Part shown: one piece after another, positions 39,017 through 47,165 of the stretch
How positions within the stretch are numbered: position 1 is the first letter of the stretch
Layout: every line of letters begins with the position of its first letter
Assembly (NCBI RefSeq): GCF_024806495.1
Contig: NZ_JANUFF010000002.1
Span: 620,001-684,000, forward strand
Length of the DNA stretch: 64,000 nucleotides
Direction: 5' to 3'
Source: Chryseobacterium sp. JUb7
GTDB taxonomy: Bacteria; Bacteroidota; Bacteroidia; Flavobacteriales; Weeksellaceae
Translations under genes and position numbers: made by a program
The notes under the pieces: generated by a model
Seen by the model: only the letters and a program-made list of their open reading frames with translations
Databases searched by the model: none
Told to the model about the DNA's origin: nothing

Positions 39017-39261
39017 AATAGTTTAAGTTAAAAGTTTTTATTTAGCTTTTCTTGAAAAAGATTTTTAAATGGTTATTATTTGCTGTCATCAATTCGTGTT
39101 TAAAATTTTTCAGTTCTCCCAAAGATAGAATTTTTCTTATTAATGAATAAATGTAGGGGTATGTTTTAAGATATTTTTATGATTTCCCGTAATTTTATTT
39201 TATTTTTATGTTCAAGCAAAATTTTAGTTTTTTAAGCTATTCAAAAAAATTAAAAAAAGTT

Positions 39262-39291
39262 TTTGTCATTTAAATATTTTTTCTAATTTCG
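39262..39291 (+). promoter_or_regulatory. Promoter of the EF-G leader transcript
   Basis: TTTG at 39262-39265, 18-bp spacer, TAATTTCG at 39284-39291, which matches the Bacteroidota promoter TTTG-N19-TAnnTTTG with one change. It would start transcription about 15-20 bp before the leader ORF. Confidence 0.6.
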
Positions 39292-39311
39292 CAACCGATT
39301 AACAATCAACA

Positions 39312-39398
39312 ATGTCAACAAAAATGATAAATATTATAACTTTAAACCATCCTATCAGAGCTGTGTACTTTGGTAGCACTGAATATTTATCTGAATAA
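39312..39398 (+). CDS. 28-codon leader ORF upstream of the EF-G paralogue
   Basis: A small ORF beginning MSTKM and ending EYLSE, TAA at 39396-39398. It lies just behind a good promoter and just before an intrinsic terminator. The last codons (TATCTGAA, 39388-39395) are exactly complementary to the 3' arm of the terminator (TTCAGATA, 39443-39450), so a ribosome finishing the ORF would cover the antiterminator strand. The peptide itself has no recognisable function; I infer a leader peptide. Confidence 0.62.
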   Translation: MSTKMINIITLNHPIRAVYFGSTEYLSE

Positions 39399-39430
39399 CG
39401 ATCGACCTTTATAAAACAAACAACATATTG

Positions 39431-39460
39431 AAGGCCTATCTGTTCAGATAGGTCTTTTTT
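39431..39460 (+). terminator. Attenuator terminator upstream of the EF-G paralogue
   Basis: Stem AAGGCCTATCT / AGATAGGTCTT (one G-U) with loop GTTC, then a T run, 158 bp before the EF-G start codon. Its 3' arm can alternatively pair with the end of the leader ORF (8 bp perfect plus two G-U pairs). Confidence 0.75.
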
Positions 39461-39617
39461 GCTACCCTACTTTCAGCTTTTACATTCGAAAAGGTTGTCT
39501 AAAATTTTTAACGAAAATAAAAATGAACTTCTTACGGAATACATTGTAAGATCATGGAATTTTCGTGCCTAAAATTTCACAATACAACCTTAAAATCAAC
39601 AATTTAAATTAAACAAA

Positions 39618-41684
39618 ATGAAATACAACACACGAAATATAGGGATTATAGCACATGTCGATGCAGGAAAAACTACACTCACGGAAAGATTGCTTTATTA
39701 CACAGGAATGATTCACAAAATCGGAAATGTAGACGATGGTAATACCACTATGGATAAGGACATTCAGGAGAAAAACCGAGGAATTACAATTTCATCGGCT
39801 GCAATTTCCACTCAATGGAAAAAAGATCATACTATTTTCAATATCAACATTATTGATACGCCAGGACACATTGATTTTGCAGTAGAAGTAGAACGTTCTC
39901 TTCGGGTTTTAGACAGCGTCGTTGCCGTTTTCTGCGCTTCTTCGGGAGTTCAGCCACAAACGGAAAATGTATGGTTCCAAGCAGAAAAACATGGAATTGC
40001 CAAGATTTGTTTTATCAATAAAATGGACAGAACCGGAGCCGATTTCTTTGCTGTTTTAAAAGAAATTGAAACTAAATTAGATACAACGCCTTTAGCATTG
40101 CAAATACCTATAGGTTCTGAAGATCATTTTGAAGGAGTTATTGATTTAATCAAACAGAAAGCACTGTACTGGGTTGATGAAAACGGAGAAACCATTATTG
40201 AAAAGGAAATTCCTGAAAATTATATCAAAGAAGCTTCTGAATGGAGAATGAAATTAATGGAAACAGTGGCAGAATTCGATGAAACATTTTTTGAAACATT
40301 TATGAATTCTGAATATCAAATTTCTGAAGAAATGATTACTGAAGCCATAAAAAGGGTCTGTCAATCAAGAACTCTTGTTCCAGTTTTATGTGGTTCTGCA
40401 TTTAAAAATAAAGGAGTTCAGCCTTTACTCGATGCGATTGTAGGTTACTTTCCTTCACCCAATCAATTACCTCCTATCAAAGGAAAAGATGTAAAAACGG
40501 AGGAAACGGCTGAACTGGAAAGAAATGAAGCAGAAACTTTTTCCGGACTGGTTTTCAAGGTGATGATTGATAAACATATGGGAAAACTGGCAATGCTCAG
40601 GATATATTCAGGAAAGATAGAATCCGGAGATACTGTTTTGAATGTGAGAACAGGGGAACAATTCAGGATTTCCAGAATTTTGCAGATGCAGTCCGACAAA
40701 ACGTTAACTATCGACATGGGAAAAGCGGGAGATATCGTTGCTTTAACAGGAATAAAAGATGCAAAAACAGGAGACTCTTTATCATCCATTGAAAAACCTG
40801 TCTTGCTTGAATCCATTACAATTCCTGCTCCGGTTATCAGAGTTTCGATTGAACCTAAAACAAATGCTGATGAGAAATCTTTTGGATTGGTCTTAGCGAA
40901 AATTCAGGAAGAAGATCCTTCTTTAGTTGTTGAAAGAGACAAACAGACTGGTGAAACACTCTTAAGTGGATTAGGAGAATTGCATCTTGAGGTAACTTTA
41001 GAAAAAATCCGACTGAACCACGGAATTGAAATCAATCAGGGAAAACCTAAAGTTTCGTATCGGGAAATTTTAACTGAAACGAGAAAACACAGGGAAAAAC
41101 TTTCAAAACAAAACGGCGGAAGCGGACAATTCGCAGACATCACTTTTGAAATCGGACCTCGTGAAGATTCTGAAATCGGCCTGGAGTTTATTAATCAGAT
41201 TAAAGGAGGAGTAATTCCTAGTGAATTTATCCCCGCTATTGAAAAAGGTTTCAGAGAAGCCATGGAAAACGGAGCTTTGAGTGGAAATCCTTTAGAAAGT
41301 ATGAAAATTACCCTATTAGACGGATCCACTCACAGTAAAGATTCTCACGCTTTAGATTTTGAAATTGCTGCAAGAGACGGTTTCAGAGAAATTGCAAAAC
41401 ACTGCAGTCCAAGATTACTGGAACCGATTATGCAGATTGAGATCCAAAGTATTGAAGAGTATACAGGTGCCGTTACTGCCGATATCAACAAGCGAAGAGG
41501 AATTATCACTTCGATTGATGAAAAATCTGGAAGAAAAATCTTCACAGCTGAAGTTCCTCTGGCTTCTACATTTGGATATATTTCTGATCTCAGAACGTTG
41601 ACAAGCGGCAGAGCTTCCATCAGTATGAAATTATCGCATTATGCTTTAGTGCCTGATTTCATCGCCAATACATTAATGACCTAA
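39618..41684 (+). CDS. Elongation factor G paralogue
   Basis: A 688-residue EF-G-type translational GTPase, full length with domains I-V. G1 AHVDAGKTT, G3 DTPGHIDF, G4 NKMD and G5 GSAFK are intact; switch I reads MDKDIQEKNRGITIS, unlike the MDWMEQE(Q/K)ERGITI of housekeeping EF-G. It stands alone, not in the str operon, so it is probably a second EF-G used under stress, starvation or ribosome-targeting antibiotics. A leader ORF and terminator upstream point to attenuation control. Tet-type ribosomal protection proteins are more distant. Confidence 0.9.
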   Translation: MKYNTRNIGIIAHVDAGKTTLTERLLYYTGMIHKIGNVDDGNTTMDKDIQEKNRGITISSAAISTQWKKDHTIFNINIIDTPGHIDFAVEVERSLRVLDSVVAVFCASSGVQPQTENVWFQAEKHGIAKICFINKMDRTGADFFAVLKEIETKLDTTPLALQIPIGSEDHFEGVIDLIKQKALYWVDENGETIIEKEIPENYIKEASEWRMKLMETVAEFDETFFETFMNSEYQISEEMITEAIKRVCQSRTLVPVLCGSAFKNKGVQPLLDAIVGYFPSPNQLPPIKGKDVKTEETAELERNEAETFSGLVFKVMIDKHMGKLAMLRIYSGKIESGDTVLNVRTGEQFRISRILQMQSDKTLTIDMGKAGDIVALTGIKDAKTGDSLSSIEKPVLLESITIPAPVIRVSIEPKTNADEKSFGLVLAKIQEEDPSLVVERDKQTGETLLSGLGELHLEVTLEKIRLNHGIEINQGKPKVSYREILTETRKHREKLSKQNGGSGQFADITFEIGPREDSEIGLEFINQIKGGVIPSEFIPAIEKGFREAMENGALSGNPLESMKITLLDGSTHSKDSHALDFEIAARDGFREIAKHCSPRLLEPIMQIEIQSIEEYTGAVTADINKRRGIITSIDEKSGRKIFTAEVPLASTFGYISDLRTLTSGRASISMKLSHYALVPDFIANTLMT

Positions 41685-41690
41685 AAACGA

Positions 41691-41721
41691 GGGCTGTAAA
41701 TTTTATTTTACAGTCCTTGTT
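41691..41721 (+). terminator. Rho-independent terminator of the EF-G paralogue
   Basis: Ten-bp stem GGGCTGTAAA / TTTACAGTCC (one G-U) followed by TTGTTT. Confidence 0.75.
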
Positions 41722-41829
41722 TGGGTTAATGATGAGTTTTTCTTTCCTGAATTGTACTTTTTTCTCCCACAGATTTTGCTGATCATGCAGATTTTTCATA
41801 TTATATCTTAACCATGATCCCTGCTCCAA

Positions 41830-41999
41830 CCTTATTGTTTCCCACAGATTTCTCAGATTTACACAGATGTTTACGCGTTATTTTATACTTCCTGCATACG
41901 GCTTCCTACCTTCAACCTTATTACTTCCTGCAGATTTCTCAGATTTACACAGATGTTTAGGTATTATTTTAAACTTCCGGCTTCCTACCTCCAAACTCT
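41830..41999. repeat. Two tandem ~86-bp repeats
   Basis: CCTTATTGTTTCCCACAGAT at 41830 and CCTTATTACTTCCTGCAGAT at 41916 start two diverged copies that share CAGATTTCTCAGATTTACAC and CGGCTTCCTACCT. A partial third copy (CACAGATTTTGCTGATCATG) lies just upstream at 41768. Non-coding, between convergent genes. Confidence 0.75.
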
Positions 42000-42000
42000 C

Positions 42001-43539
42001 CTATCCTTCAGGCATAACTTTGTATGTTGGATCATCCTGAATATTTACTTCTATTACTGCTTCGGCATTTTTCAGCATTTTTCGGCAGTCTTCACTCAGA
42101 TGTTTCAAATGTAATTTTTTATTTTGCTGAGCATATCTTTTTGAAAGTTTATCCAAAGCATCTATCGCACTCATATCAACAATTCTGCTTTCTTTAAAAT
42201 CGACAATCACTTGCCCGGGGTCTTTTGCAGGATCAAATTTATCTGTAAAAGCCGTGACAGAGCCAAAGAATAATGGTCCAAAAATTTCATAATATTTAAT
42301 TCCATTTTCATCAACATACTTTCTTGCACGAATTCTTTTAGCATTGTCCCAGGCAAAAACTAATGCCGAAATAATAACACCTACCAAAACGGCCAACGCT
42401 AGATTATGCAAAACAATAGTAATTAAGGCTACCGTCATTCCTACAAAAATATCTGACTTAGGCATTTTATTGACAATTCTGATCGAAACCCACTGAAAAG
42501 TACTGATGGCCACCATCATCATTACTCCCACCAAAGCTGCCATCGGAATTTTCTCAATAAATGGTGCTCCCACTAAAATGATAATTAAAATGGTAACAGA
42601 TGCAATAATTCCTGATAATCTCGCCCTTGAGCCCGCATTAAGATTCACCAAGGTCTGGGCGACCATTGCACAGCCTCCCATTCCTCCAAAAAAGCCATTA
42701 GTTATATTCGCAATTCCCTGCGCTACAGATTCTTTATTTGCATTTCCTTTCGAATTGGTGATTTCATCGACCATTGATAGTGTTAAAAGAGATTCAATCA
42801 AGCCAACACCCGCCATAATTAATGCATAAGGAAAAATAATCTTTAAAGTTTCCAGAGAAAAAGGAATTCCCGGAATATGAAAAACCGGAAGGCTTCCACT
42901 GATATGAGCAATATCTGCAACTGTTTTTGTGTTGATATTAAAGCCTAAAACGACTGCAAAAACGATCACAATAGCAATTAATGAAGCCGGAACAGCTTTT
43001 GTTATTTTTGGAAAAAAATAAACGATGGCAATGGTAAGTGCCGTTAATCCAAGCATTATATATAATGACATGCCCTGAAGCCAGCTTACTGCTCCATTTG
43101 CATCGATAATTTTAAACTGTTCGACCTGGGCCATAAAAATAATGACAGCCAATCCATTTAAAAAACCGTACATTACCGGTTGAGGAATTAACCGTACAAA
43201 TTTTCCGAGTTTAAAAATACCAACCAGTAACTGAAAAACTCCTGCGAGGACAACTGTTGCAAATAGATATTCTATGCCATGTGTTTTTATTAATGCGATC
43301 AAAACTACAATTGTAGCGCCTGCCCCGCCGGAAACCATTCCGGGGCGGCCACCTAAAATTGCCGTGACCAATCCCATCATAAAAGCGGCATATAATCCGG
43401 TTAAAGGAGAAAGTCCTGCCAGAATTGCAAACGAAAGTGACTCGGGAATCATCGTCATTGCGACGGTAAAACCTGCCAGGAGCTCATTTTTGTAATTTAT
43501 TTTTTTCGAAAAATCGAATAAAGTAAGAGTATTTTTCAT
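42001..43539 (-). CDS. SulP family inorganic anion transporter
   Basis: About 512 residues from the ATG at 43539; the longer frame to 43665 adds an unlikely N-terminus. Inner-membrane SulP/SLC26 transporter with ~10-14 membrane segments (ELLAGFTVAMTMIPESLSFAILAGLSPLTGLYAAF, signature GGMGGCAMVAQT) and a C-terminal STAS domain (VIVDFKESRIVDMSAIDALDKL). Substrate may be sulfate, bicarbonate or another anion. A -7-like TACCTTTG lies only 8-15 bp upstream of the ATG, so the mRNA leader would be very short. Confidence 0.93.
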   Translation of the reverse strand: MKNTLTLFDFSKKINYKNELLAGFTVAMTMIPESLSFAILAGLSPLTGLYAAFMMGLVTAILGGRPGMVSGGAGATIVVLIALIKTHGIEYLFATVVLAGVFQLLVGIFKLGKFVRLIPQPVMYGFLNGLAVIIFMAQVEQFKIIDANGAVSWLQGMSLYIMLGLTALTIAIVYFFPKITKAVPASLIAIVIVFAVVLGFNINTKTVADIAHISGSLPVFHIPGIPFSLETLKIIFPYALIMAGVGLIESLLTLSMVDEITNSKGNANKESVAQGIANITNGFFGGMGGCAMVAQTLVNLNAGSRARLSGIIASVTILIIILVGAPFIEKIPMAALVGVMMMVAISTFQWVSIRIVNKMPKSDIFVGMTVALITIVLHNLALAVLVGVIISALVFAWDNAKRIRARKYVDENGIKYYEIFGPLFFGSVTAFTDKFDPAKDPGQVIVDFKESRIVDMSAIDALDKLSKRYAQQNKKLHLKHLSEDCRKMLKNAEAVIEVNIQDDPTYKVMPEG

Positions 43540-43665
43540 TGAATCGCAAAGGTATGGACTTGAAAAATACCGTACAATATTTTCTTGGTGATAACATAAT
43601 TCACCTGCAAATTTAGCCTGAAAAAGGAGAATTTTCATGATCTTTAGGAGAATAATATATTTCAC

Positions 43666-44192
43666 TTAATAGACCATTTATTTTGGAAAATTTTCATTGA
43701 TTTTAATTTTTAACAAAAAATTTCAAGTCATTTCTTTGGATTAACTTCTATTTTTTTTAATTTTGAATGCTAACAAGTTGATTTTTTTCTAAGACTTCCA
43801 CTATTTCCTTAGAGATTGTGCCTAATAATTACGAAAATCGACAGATAACTTACAAAAAGAATTGCATGAAAGAGCTTTAGGAGTAATATTTTTCGTACTT
43901 AAACATTAATAAAGTTTAAAGTAGATATTTTTACCACGCGAAATTAGGATAACAATAAAGATGATCGCTAAAAAGCAGGAAGGTATTTGAATGCGCAAGA
44001 AATTCTTTAGATACTACTTACACGTACATTAATTTTATTAGAATTTACAAGGCATTATAAAATGAATATTTGCTATATAAACACGGATAAAAATAGCAAA
44101 TCAATATTTTTGATAACTTAACGAAGAATTTACTAAAAAAACTCATATTCAGGCGATATTGTTTAACACACAAAAATATTTTATTTAATAAA
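43666..44192. other. 527-bp AT-rich gap
   Basis: No gene, strong hairpin or promoter that I would defend. It separates the minus-strand SulP gene from the plus-strand HTH genes. Confidence 0.5.
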
Positions 44193-44621
44193 ATGTTATA
44201 TAAAGACATACATATAGGTCAATTTATCAAAGAAAGGGTGAATGATATGGAAATTACGATTGACAGAATCTGTAATTTTTTGAATAAAGACGAAGAATTT
44301 GTTGAGAACATTTACAGCAGCAAATCAATAGATACAGATCTTCTTTTAAGGTGCTGTAAACTGTTAGAATATGATTTTTTCAGACTTTACAGTTCGCACC
44401 TTATATTGTATTCTCCACCTTCAGCGATTGATAAATCTACAAAAACAAAAACGAGTAATATTCCTTATTTCAGGAAAAATATTTACACTCAGGAAATTAA
44501 GAACTTTATTATCAGCAGAATTCTGTCTGGTGAAATGACTCATAATGAAATCATTAAGGAATATTCGATTCCTAAAAGCACGCTTCACCGCTGGTTACAG
44601 AAAAATAATAATAACGGATAA
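44193..44621 (+). CDS. Helix-turn-helix protein (IS-like HTH)
   Basis: A 142-residue DNA-binding protein. The N-terminal half (MLYKDIHIGQFIKERVNDME ... RICNFLNKDEEFVENIYSSKSIDTDLLLRCCKLLEYDFFRLYS) is Xre-like; the C-terminal half has a transposase-type HTH (ISRILSGEMTHNEIIKEYSIPKSTLHRWLQK). Similar proteins in Chryseobacterium are often annotated as transposases, but no IS ends or catalytic domain are seen here. It is followed by a second HTH gene after 11 bp. Confidence 0.75.
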   Translation: MLYKDIHIGQFIKERVNDMEITIDRICNFLNKDEEFVENIYSSKSIDTDLLLRCCKLLEYDFFRLYSSHLILYSPPSAIDKSTKTKTSNIPYFRKNIYTQEIKNFIISRILSGEMTHNEIIKEYSIPKSTLHRWLQKNNNNG

Positions 44622-44632
44622 ATCAAAATGTA

Positions 44633-44974
44633 ATGCGCCCTAATTATACTAAAATTTATCATGATATGCTTCAGCAGGATCATCCTGATAAATTAAAAGA
44701 CCCTAAAATAAAAGAGCTTTTAAAGAAACTCAATACCACAGAAGATGTATTGAATTTTAACGAAAAAATCTTTAAACAATCTAAAGAAAGTCAGCAAAAT
44801 AACCAAAAACTGAAGACTTACGATAAGAAAACAATGCTTAAGCTTTTGCAATATCAAAAAAAGCATGAGCTTTCTACAAGTTTTATGTCTAAAAAATATA
44901 AAATAAGCAGAACGACAATTGCAAAATGGAAAAAAACTTTTGAAGAAGAAATAGAATTAGCATCCGGTGAATAA
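44633..44974 (+). CDS. Helix-turn-helix protein, partner of the preceding gene
   Basis: A 113-residue protein; the C-terminal HTH is visible as LLQYQKKHELSTSFMSKKYKISRTTIAKWKKTF. It is co-transcribed with the gene before it. Its stop codon lies inside the stem of the terminator (44962-44990), so translation end and transcription end overlap. It is found, as I recall, as a standing pair in Chryseobacterium genomes. Function unknown; probably a regulator. Confidence 0.72.
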   Translation: MRPNYTKIYHDMLQQDHPDKLKDPKIKELLKKLNTTEDVLNFNEKIFKQSKESQQNNQKLKTYDKKTMLKLLQYQKKHELSTSFMSKKYKISRTTIAKWKKTFEEEIELASGE

Positions 44975-44990
44975 TTTCACCGGATTTTTT
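44962..44990 (+). terminator. Rho-independent terminator overlapping the end of the HTH gene
   Basis: Perfect 10-bp stem ATCCGGTGAA / TTCACCGGAT, loop TAAT (containing part of the stop codon), then T6. Confidence 0.85.
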
Positions 44991-45041
44991 TATTCAGTTT
45001 TTATAATTACTTTTATGAAAATTAATGATCATCATTATAAT

Positions 45042-45061
45042 AACTTTAAGGGGCGAAAGTT
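45042..45061 (+). promoter_or_regulatory. Conserved 20-nt leader element of the first TPR paralogue
   Basis: AACTTTAAGGGGCGAAAGTT directly abuts the ATG. The AACTTT/AAAGTT arms can form a hairpin that displays AAGGGGCG. The same element, with one change, is 5 bp before the second paralogue (47141-47160). Confidence 0.6.
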
Positions 45062-46615
45062 ATGAGTATTCCAACTAAAACTATTAGAATTCTATTCTTA
45101 TTGTTTCTATTTCTTGCATCAGGCTACGCAGCTTCTCAGGAAAAGAAATTCAATGAGATTGAAAATTTATTAAAAAAATCAGATCAGTCATATGAAAATT
45201 ATGACAATATAAAAGCGATCCATTACGCTTTAAAAGCCAAAGGTTTAGCTTTTAAAGATAATGATTCAAAATATTTGGCAGAAAGTTACTACCAGCTTTC
45301 TTTAATATTATCGGATCTTACCCTTACAAAAGAGAGTCTCTATTACGTAGATAAAGCTTTTCAGCAAAAGTATACCCAAAAAGATAAATTGCTTCAGGCT
45401 AAACTGACTGAGGTAAAATCTTACAACTATTATATCAGTGATCTTTCTCAAACTATAAAAGAAAGCTTTAAATCCTTAAAGCTTATTGAAAACGATAAAA
45501 CGACTGAAGCCAGTAAATTCAGAGGAGAATTATATGTCGGAATTGCCGGTTATTATGAAAACACTAAAATCAATTTTGATTCGGCCTACATCTTTTACAA
45601 ACTGGCTGAAAATGAATATAAAAAAGTACCGGAACGGCAAAATTATGAGAACTTAGGCGATTTTTACATACGATTAGGAGGAATTTCTATAAAAACGAAT
45701 GATGAAAACCCTGAACTTTCAAAAGATGCCCGCAAAAAAAATTATGACCGCGGTCTTGATTATTATCAGAAATCTTTCAATCTTGTAAAAAGATACAACC
45801 CACCAACGCTGCAACCTCAATATCAAGCATTTGCAGATTACTATTACAGTACAGACCAATACCCTCAGGCATTAGAGTTTTATTTAAAATCAATTAAAGA
45901 AAAAAACTCGGTCAACAATCCTTATAATATCAGAACTTACAGAAATATTTCTGAGCTCTATGAAATCTTAGGAGATAAGGAAAACCACGCAAAATATAAA
46001 AATATTTTTGATCAAAAAATTGCAGAAGCTGATGTAAGAAAATCAAAAAATATAGATCATGTCATAAAAATGATCATTAATGATAAACAAGCCGAATATG
46101 AAGCTAATCAAACGAAAAAGAATACCTGGATTATTATCGGAATTGTTATCTTATTAATTCTTTTTTTCCTGATTTACAGAATCTTACATAAAAAACTAAA
46201 ACATACAAAAAGTGTTATTAGTGAAGTGACCAATACACTACAGGCAAAAGAGGAAATTCTCGTTCAGAAACATATCGAAACCGAAGAGTTACAACTGAAA
46301 GTAAACGACGCCTATAACGAAGTCATAGAACTTGCCAAAAAAAATGATCCTTCATTTTATCTGCGCTTTCAGGAAGTCTATCCTGAGTTTCACAGAAAAC
46401 TATTGGAAGTGATTCCGGATTTAAGAACATCGGAACTGATTCTTTATGCTTATACTTTTTTAGGCTTCAGCATTAAAGATGTTGCAGAGTATACCTATAA
46501 ATCTGTAAATACAATTCGTAACAGAAAACAAAATTTAAGGAAAAAATTCAGTATCCCAACAGAACAGGATATGGGAATATGGTTAAGAAAACTTATCGAT
46601 ACAAAGGAGCAGTGA
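45062..46615 (+). CDS. TPR membrane regulator with LuxR-like HTH, paralogue 1
   Basis: A 517-residue protein: signal peptide (ILFLLFLFLASGYAASQ), periplasmic TPR-like helices (about residues 30-340), one membrane segment (TWIIIGIVILLILFFLIYRIL, about 355-375), a coiled coil (about 385-420) and a C-terminal LuxR-like HTH (LILYAYTFLGFSIKDVAEYTYKSVNTIRNRKQNLRKKF). This layout suggests a one-component regulator that passes an external or periplasmic signal to DNA. Two close paralogues follow. No enzymatic domain is present. Confidence 0.82.
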   Translation: MSIPTKTIRILFLLFLFLASGYAASQEKKFNEIENLLKKSDQSYENYDNIKAIHYALKAKGLAFKDNDSKYLAESYYQLSLILSDLTLTKESLYYVDKAFQQKYTQKDKLLQAKLTEVKSYNYYISDLSQTIKESFKSLKLIENDKTTEASKFRGELYVGIAGYYENTKINFDSAYIFYKLAENEYKKVPERQNYENLGDFYIRLGGISIKTNDENPELSKDARKKNYDRGLDYYQKSFNLVKRYNPPTLQPQYQAFADYYYSTDQYPQALEFYLKSIKEKNSVNNPYNIRTYRNISELYEILGDKENHAKYKNIFDQKIAEADVRKSKNIDHVIKMIINDKQAEYEANQTKKNTWIIIGIVILLILFFLIYRILHKKLKHTKSVISEVTNTLQAKEEILVQKHIETEELQLKVNDAYNEVIELAKKNDPSFYLRFQEVYPEFHRKLLEVIPDLRTSELILYAYTFLGFSIKDVAEYTYKSVNTIRNRKQNLRKKFSIPTEQDMGIWLRKLIDTKEQ

Positions 46616-46648
46616 AAACATAACAATTTGTCTATCATTTAATTAACT

Positions 46649-46682
46649 AAAAGTAGTATATCAATAGTATGCTACTTTTTTT
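46649..46682 (+). terminator. Terminator after TPR paralogue 1
   Basis: Twelve-bp stem AAAAGTAGTATA / TATGCTACTTTT with one G-U, then T run. Related hairpins end paralogue 2 (48717) and stand at 51422. Confidence 0.82.
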
Positions 46683-46710
46683 GTATTCTCACGAAATTTG
46701 TTTCAATTTG
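46680..46710 (+). promoter_or_regulatory. Promoter abutting the TPR-1 terminator
   Basis: TTTG at 46680-46683 (the end of the terminator T run), a 19-bp spacer, and TCAATTTG at 46703-46710. The same block, TTTG-N19-TCTCTTTG, occurs at 51453-51483. Confidence 0.6.
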
Positions 46711-46946
46711 CATCAGTAAGTCAGTCGAAACATTTGATGAAATTAATTAACACAAATGAAATAAAAAGTAAAAATGAAAAACACAGATGATGACATCAGA
46801 TAAGAGAAAGATTTACTAAAAACACAAATGATAAAACAGTACCGGGTATTTTTTTGCCCCCAATATTTATCCGGTATTTTTTTTAAAACACACAAATAAT
46901 GAAAGCATCATATTGCCCCAATATATGATACAACATTAAATCCTCA
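46711..46946 (+). other. Gap with tiny ORFs and a terminator-like hairpin
   Basis: Contains several copies of the box AACACAAATGATGAAA (diverged), each starting an ORF of only 3-24 codons, and a hairpin ACCGGGTA / TATCCGGT followed by T8 (46841-46884). CCCCAATAT recurs behind two of the tiny ORFs. I cannot tell whether they are translated. Confidence 0.4.
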
Positions 46947-47042
46947 ATGATGAAAAAATTAATAACAGAATCCGGGATAGTGCTATATTATAGTATCATC
47001 CCTACTGTTATTGGTTACATTTATTTTAAAAAAAATCATTAA
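46947..47042 (+). CDS. 31-codon small hydrophobic protein
   Basis: An ORF starting MMKKLITESG with a hydrophobic middle (IVLYYSIIPTVIGYIYF) and a basic end (KKNH), preceded by an A-rich leader like the other ATGATGAAA starts nearby. It could be a single-pass membrane peptide between two TPR regulator genes. Coding status is uncertain because it is so short. Confidence 0.4.
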   Translation: MMKKLITESGIVLYYSIIPTVIGYIYFKKNH

Positions 47043-47140
47043 TTAATCATAATAATAATTAAAAATAAAGTTTTCGATTATTATTAAGAAAATCTGGCTT
47101 ATTTTTGCCTTCATTTAAATAGTAAGCCACATTCACAAAT

Positions 47141-47160
47141 AGCTTTAAGGGGCGAAAGTT
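47141..47160 (+). promoter_or_regulatory. Conserved 20-nt leader element of TPR paralogue 2
   Basis: AGCTTTAAGGGGCGAAAGTT, 19 of 20 identical to the element before paralogue 1, located 5 bp upstream of the ATG. Confidence 0.6.
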
Positions 47161-47165
47161 AGCAT

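Noticed and set aside
39618..41684. Tetracycline ribosomal protection protein
   Set aside because: Switch and domain sequences are much closer to EF-G (EVERSLRVLD, NKMDRTGADF), so I call it an EF-G paralogue, although the leader resembles those of resistance genes.
44193..44974. Insertion sequence made of the two HTH genes
   Set aside because: No catalytic transposase domain, no terminal inverted repeats or target duplications; the second gene has a proper terminator.
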